Assembly: GCA_903866825.1 (NCBI GenBank)
Contig: CAIPPE010000180.1
Coordinates: 1-64,000 of the forward strand
Direction: 5' to 3'
From: an uncultured Methylococcaceae bacterium
Lineage (GTDB): Bacteria > Pseudomonadota > Gammaproteobacteria > Methylococcales > Methylomonadaceae
DNA: 64,000 nt
In this document: one piece after another, positions 60,883 to 64,000 of the stretch
Layout: the number at the start of each line of letters is the position of its first letter
Position numbering within the stretch: position 1 is the stretch's first letter
Notes under the pieces: model-generated
Database searches by the model: none
The model's input: only the letters and a program-made list of their open reading frames with translations
Told to the model about the DNA's origin: nothing
Translations under genes and position numbers: made by a program

Positions 60883-61936
60883 CGTACAGTTGTTGATAAA
60901 CGGGCAGTTGTGGGGCGGCTGGAAAAAGGTAAAAGTCGTGCAATCGATTAAAACTGCCTCTAATTGGTTTGATTTTAGTCTGGCAGATCGGTGGATATCC
61001 GACGTTACGCCGATGCCGATTTTAAAAGGCCAGCCATGCCAGGTGTTGATTGATTCTATACCCGTAATTACCGGTTATGTCATGGATGTGTTGCCCTCGT
61101 ATGATGCCGAATCACATACTATCAATATTGGCGGTTTAAGCAAAGCAGTCGATTTGGTAGATTGCTCAACCAGCGGTTTACAGTTTAGCGGTCGTACCTT
61201 ATTGCAAATCGCGCAGGCGCTTGGTGCTCCTTTCGGCATTGCAGTAACCTCTGCAGCCGATGTCGGTGCGCCGTTCCCCGCTGTTGCGCTGGAACCTGGC
61301 CAATCGATATTCGATTTTTTAAATGAATTGTCGCGGGTGCGCGGTGTACGCCTGATTAGTTTGCCCGACGGCTCTATCAGTTTTGTTAATACCGGTACCC
61401 TGGTGTCACCGACGCCCTTAATCTATGGCGATAACATTCTTCGGGCTAGCGCAAGATTTTCAGCCGAGGGAGATTTTAGTCAGGTTACTGTGGTCTCTCA
61501 GACGCGGGGTACTGATACTGATTTTGGGGCGGCTGTTTCGCTAAACGGGGCGACCGCTTTCAGCTCTGGAAGCCGCTATAGGCCTTTGACAGTGATTGCC
61601 GACGGTCCAGCCAATACGGCAGATTGCAAAGTGCGATCACGGGCAGAATTAAATCGGCGTAGTGGTGAAGGGCAACTGATTTCATATACCGTTCAAGGCT
61701 GGTATAACGCCGGTGGGTTATGGACACCGAATACGCTAGTAGATATATTCGACCCCATTTTAAATATTAATGATCGACTATTGATTACGCAAATTGGATT
61801 TGAAGTAGATGATCAAAGCGGCTTTACTTGTACTCTGGAAGTACAGCCGTCTGCTGCATTTGATCTGTTGCCGTTAGAGATCGCTGCTATCCCGGACGCT
61901 GTCAAAATCAACACCAAACGGAGTAAGCGAGCATGA
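60875..61936 (+). CDS. Baseplate hub protein (Mu gpP-like)
   Basis: Synteny; phage late control D/gpP pattern. Confidence 0.85.
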   Translation: MSNVQLLINGQLWGGWKKVKVVQSIKTASNWFDFSLADRWISDVTPMPILKGQPCQVLIDSIPVITGYVMDVLPSYDAESHTINIGGLSKAVDLVDCSTSGLQFSGRTLLQIAQALGAPFGIAVTSAADVGAPFPAVALEPGQSIFDFLNELSRVRGVRLISLPDGSISFVNTGTLVSPTPLIYGDNILRASARFSAEGDFSQVTVVSQTRGTDTDFGAAVSLNGATAFSSGSRYRPLTVIADGPANTADCKVRSRAELNRRSGEGQLISYTVQGWYNAGGLWTPNTLVDIFDPILNINDRLLITQIGFEVDDQSGFTCTLEVQPSAAFDLLPLEIAAIPDAVKINTKRSKRA

Positions 61937-62442
61937 TGCGTATGGTTAAGGGCATGATTATGCGGGGGTTGGTCACGCTGGTAAATTCATCGCTTAAAAT
62001 GCAGGCCATGCAGTTGCAGGGATTAGGCGCAATGACGCTAGATAGTGTAGAAAATTTTGAACCCTATGGGTTTACTGCTGCCGCTTTGCCAGGTGCTGAG
62101 GGCATTATTTTGAATGTGGGTGCGCATGCCGGTAATGCAGTGGTTATTTGCGTTGCGGATCGACGCTATCGATTGTCCGGTTTGGCTGGAGGCGAGGTGG
62201 CTGTCTATGATAATCAGGGGCAATCGGTAGTGTTATATGCCGATCATATCGGGATTACCAGTCCTTATAAAGTGGTCGTTTCTGCGCCGGAAACCGACAT
62301 CGACTGCCCCATTGTCAACATTAACTCATCAACTATTAATCTGGGCGGAGCCGACGGTCATCCTGTAGCGCGGGTGGGTGATTCAGTAGATCCGACGACA
62401 ATGAAAATTGTTAGCGGCTCAACAGTTGTCAGCGCTCTCTAA
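61933..62442 (+). CDS. Baseplate assembly spike protein (Mu gp45/gpV-like)
   Basis: Synteny; VARVGDSVDP C-terminal segment. Confidence 0.8.
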   Translation: MMRMVKGMIMRGLVTLVNSSLKMQAMQLQGLGAMTLDSVENFEPYGFTAAALPGAEGIILNVGAHAGNAVVICVADRRYRLSGLAGGEVAVYDNQGQSVVLYADHIGITSPYKVVVSAPETDIDCPIVNINSSTINLGGADGHPVARVGDSVDPTTMKIVSGSTVVSAL

Positions 62443-62520
62443 CGAGTGTGATTTTAAATTGATTTAAATTAAAATCATGATCATCCATTGTTTAATAGTC
62501 AAAACAATTTGGAGAGAATT

Positions 62521-63021
62521 ATGAAGAAAATCACGAAATTATTGATGGCGTTGGTCTTGGTACTCAGCATAGTGCCTGTGCATGCAGCGTCATTATCAAA
62601 TTATGCTCAAAATCTGTTTATCGACCATATCTTGCGAGGAATAACGGCATCAGCAACGACGCCAACCTCGTATTATGTGGCGCTGTATACTACTCCCTGT
62701 ACTCAGGCAGGTCCTGGTACCGAAGTGAGTGGTGGCGCGTATGCAAGGCAACCGATAGCACGCTCGCAGGCAGCGTGGACGAGCACACAAGGTGTGGCGG
62801 GCGTACCCAGCACCGGCACTAGCGGCACTGTGAGCAATGCTAATGCTATTACCTTCCCGACTGCCACTACCAACTGGGGCATAGTGAGTCATTTTGGCAT
62901 TGTGGATACCAGCACGGCAGGCAACATGATTCTCTGCATTCCACTTACTACGCCTATTTCAATTACTATCGGCTCATCTGATTCATTCAGTATAGGTACG
63001 TTAAGTTGGTCTATTAATTAA
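62521..63021 (+). CDS. Tail-fibre-like structural protein with Sec signal peptide
   Basis: MKKITKLLMALVLVLSIVPVHA then ASLSNYAQNLFIDHILRG..YYVALYTTPC..GTEVSGGAYARQPI. Confidence 0.65.
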   Translation: MKKITKLLMALVLVLSIVPVHAASLSNYAQNLFIDHILRGITASATTPTSYYVALYTTPCTQAGPGTEVSGGAYARQPIARSQAAWTSTQGVAGVPSTGTSGTVSNANAITFPTATTNWGIVSHFGIVDTSTAGNMILCIPLTTPISITIGSSDSFSIGTLSWSIN

Positions 63022-63033
63022 AAGGATCCTATC

Positions 63034-64000
63034 ATGGCTTTTATAAAAACCTGGACTACATCGGTTAATCAGGCCCCGCAATCTGCAGCGAGTTTAACAA
63101 CAGTCAGTCAGTCGTTTGTGGTGCAGCTGATTGCGTTTTTAGTGGCGAACGGCTGGACGATGGTGCAGTATACCAACGGCACGGGGGCGGTGGTCACTGG
63201 CAGTGAAGTACCGACGCTGGCGAATGTTATCTGGGCGGCTGCGGGTACGAATCACTCGTGGTTTGTACTGGTATCTCCGGTGGGGATGGTGCCGGGGCCA
63301 AATGGTCTGGGTACCGGAGCGCAATCACAGACCTGGTTTGTAATTGACTGTAACAGTGCGGCAGTCAATACTTTATCGTTCTCCTTTCATAATACTTTGC
63401 CGGCGTATGGGACAGCGACAGCAGCGCCCTATACACCCAACCAGAACCTGTATGCCGCTCAACAGTTTATCGCCGCCGCGTTTACGTTAACATTCCCGTT
63501 TTTTCATTTTCTGGCGAATAGCCAGGGCGGATTTATGGCTATGGTAACGTTAAACGGCTCTGGCTATGTGCCGTTTTTGCTTGGTCATTTGCTGACAGTA
63601 GGCTCACCTGTTTTAGCCGCCAGTGGCCTGGCCTATCCCTATCCAGTGGTGCAGTTCTGCAGTTATATAGCCGCTAGTGGGGGGGTATTCGGGTTTGATG
63701 CCATCGCGATAATCCAAACATCAAATATTGCTGATACTGTCACTAATAATATTGGGCATTTTATTGCAAGTTATAACGTGTGGGTTGCTACCGCTGGCAA
63801 CCCTACGTTACCCAGCAATTATAATGCTTTCAAAGGCTGGAATAGCGATGGTACGTCTGCCAGTATATTGCCACAGTATGTTGGGTCTTTTATAAATTAT
63901 CAGTTTACTGAAAACTGGGGTCAAAATTTCTCATCACCTGCTGTGCAAACGCAAATAGCCGGTGCAGGTATGCCTTTGGTGGGCGATAGTGCAGCTGCAG
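63034..64000 (+). CDS. Phage structural-like protein, incomplete at right edge
   Basis: Open frame MAFIKTWTTSVNQAPQSAASLTTVSQSFVVQLIAFLVANGWT... runs to the end of the window. Confidence 0.6.
   Translation, partial: MAFIKTWTTSVNQAPQSAASLTTVSQSFVVQLIAFLVANGWTMVQYTNGTGAVVTGSEVPTLANVIWAAAGTNHSWFVLVSPVGMVPGPNGLGTGAQSQTWFVIDCNSAAVNTLSFSFHNTLPAYGTATAAPYTPNQNLYAAQQFIAAAFTLTFPFFHFLANSQGGFMAMVTLNGSGYVPFLLGHLLTVGSPVLAASGLAYPYPVVQFCSYIAASGGVFGFDAIAIIQTSNIADTVTNNIGHFIASYNVWVATAGNPTLPSNYNAFKGWNSDGTSASILPQYVGSFINYQFTENWGQNFSSPAVQTQIAGAGMPLVGDSAAA

Larger units (their letters stand above)
32051..64000. mobile_element. Mu-like (BcepMu-type architecture) transposable prophage, right end beyond the window
   Basis: Early module with MuA, MuB, GemA, Mor; Mu-type head/tail genes; left boundary approximate. 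Confidence 0.88.

Overview
The window is a gammaproteobacterial chromosome segment (about 1-31.9 kb) joined to a Mu-like transposable prophage (about 32 kb to beyond the right edge). The host part carries recognisable core genes: priA, argS, a SPOR protein, a Lon-family protease, lnt, a DAACS symporter, a hybrid histidine kinase, cmoA, purK/purE, nth and PPK2. Interspersed are accessory or degraded loci: a VapC remnant, a hybrid-kinase/receiver remnant, a GGDEF remnant and a frameshifted thioredoxin-like gene. Two accessory systems stand out. (1) A two-gene cassette directly upstream of priA encodes a 941-aa SMC/JetC-like coiled-coil ATPase, followed with 4-nt overlap by a 292-aa protein with a JetD/MksG/TopoVI-A-like TOPRIM domain; the kleisin/KITE subunits of Wadjet/Mks systems are absent. 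(2) A HvfABC/bufferin-type RiPP metallophore operon has a precursor with non-canonical EGACG/EGACA-type motifs, and its hvfC is split by an in-frame TAA where homologues appear to have a sense codon. The prophage has an early module (repressor, Ner, MuA, MuB, DUF3164, GemA, Mor) transcribed leftward and Mu-type head/tail genes transcribed rightward, like BcepMu. It has a lysis cassette with a G-type lysozyme, a lipase-like protein and a small lipoprotein missing from the ORF track. It also shows a perfect 78-bp tandem duplication, a probable -2 frameshift in the tail chaperone, a tail-fibre-like protein with a fused signal peptide, and a nuclease remnant. All calls come from reading the sequence and supplied translations; no database search was run.
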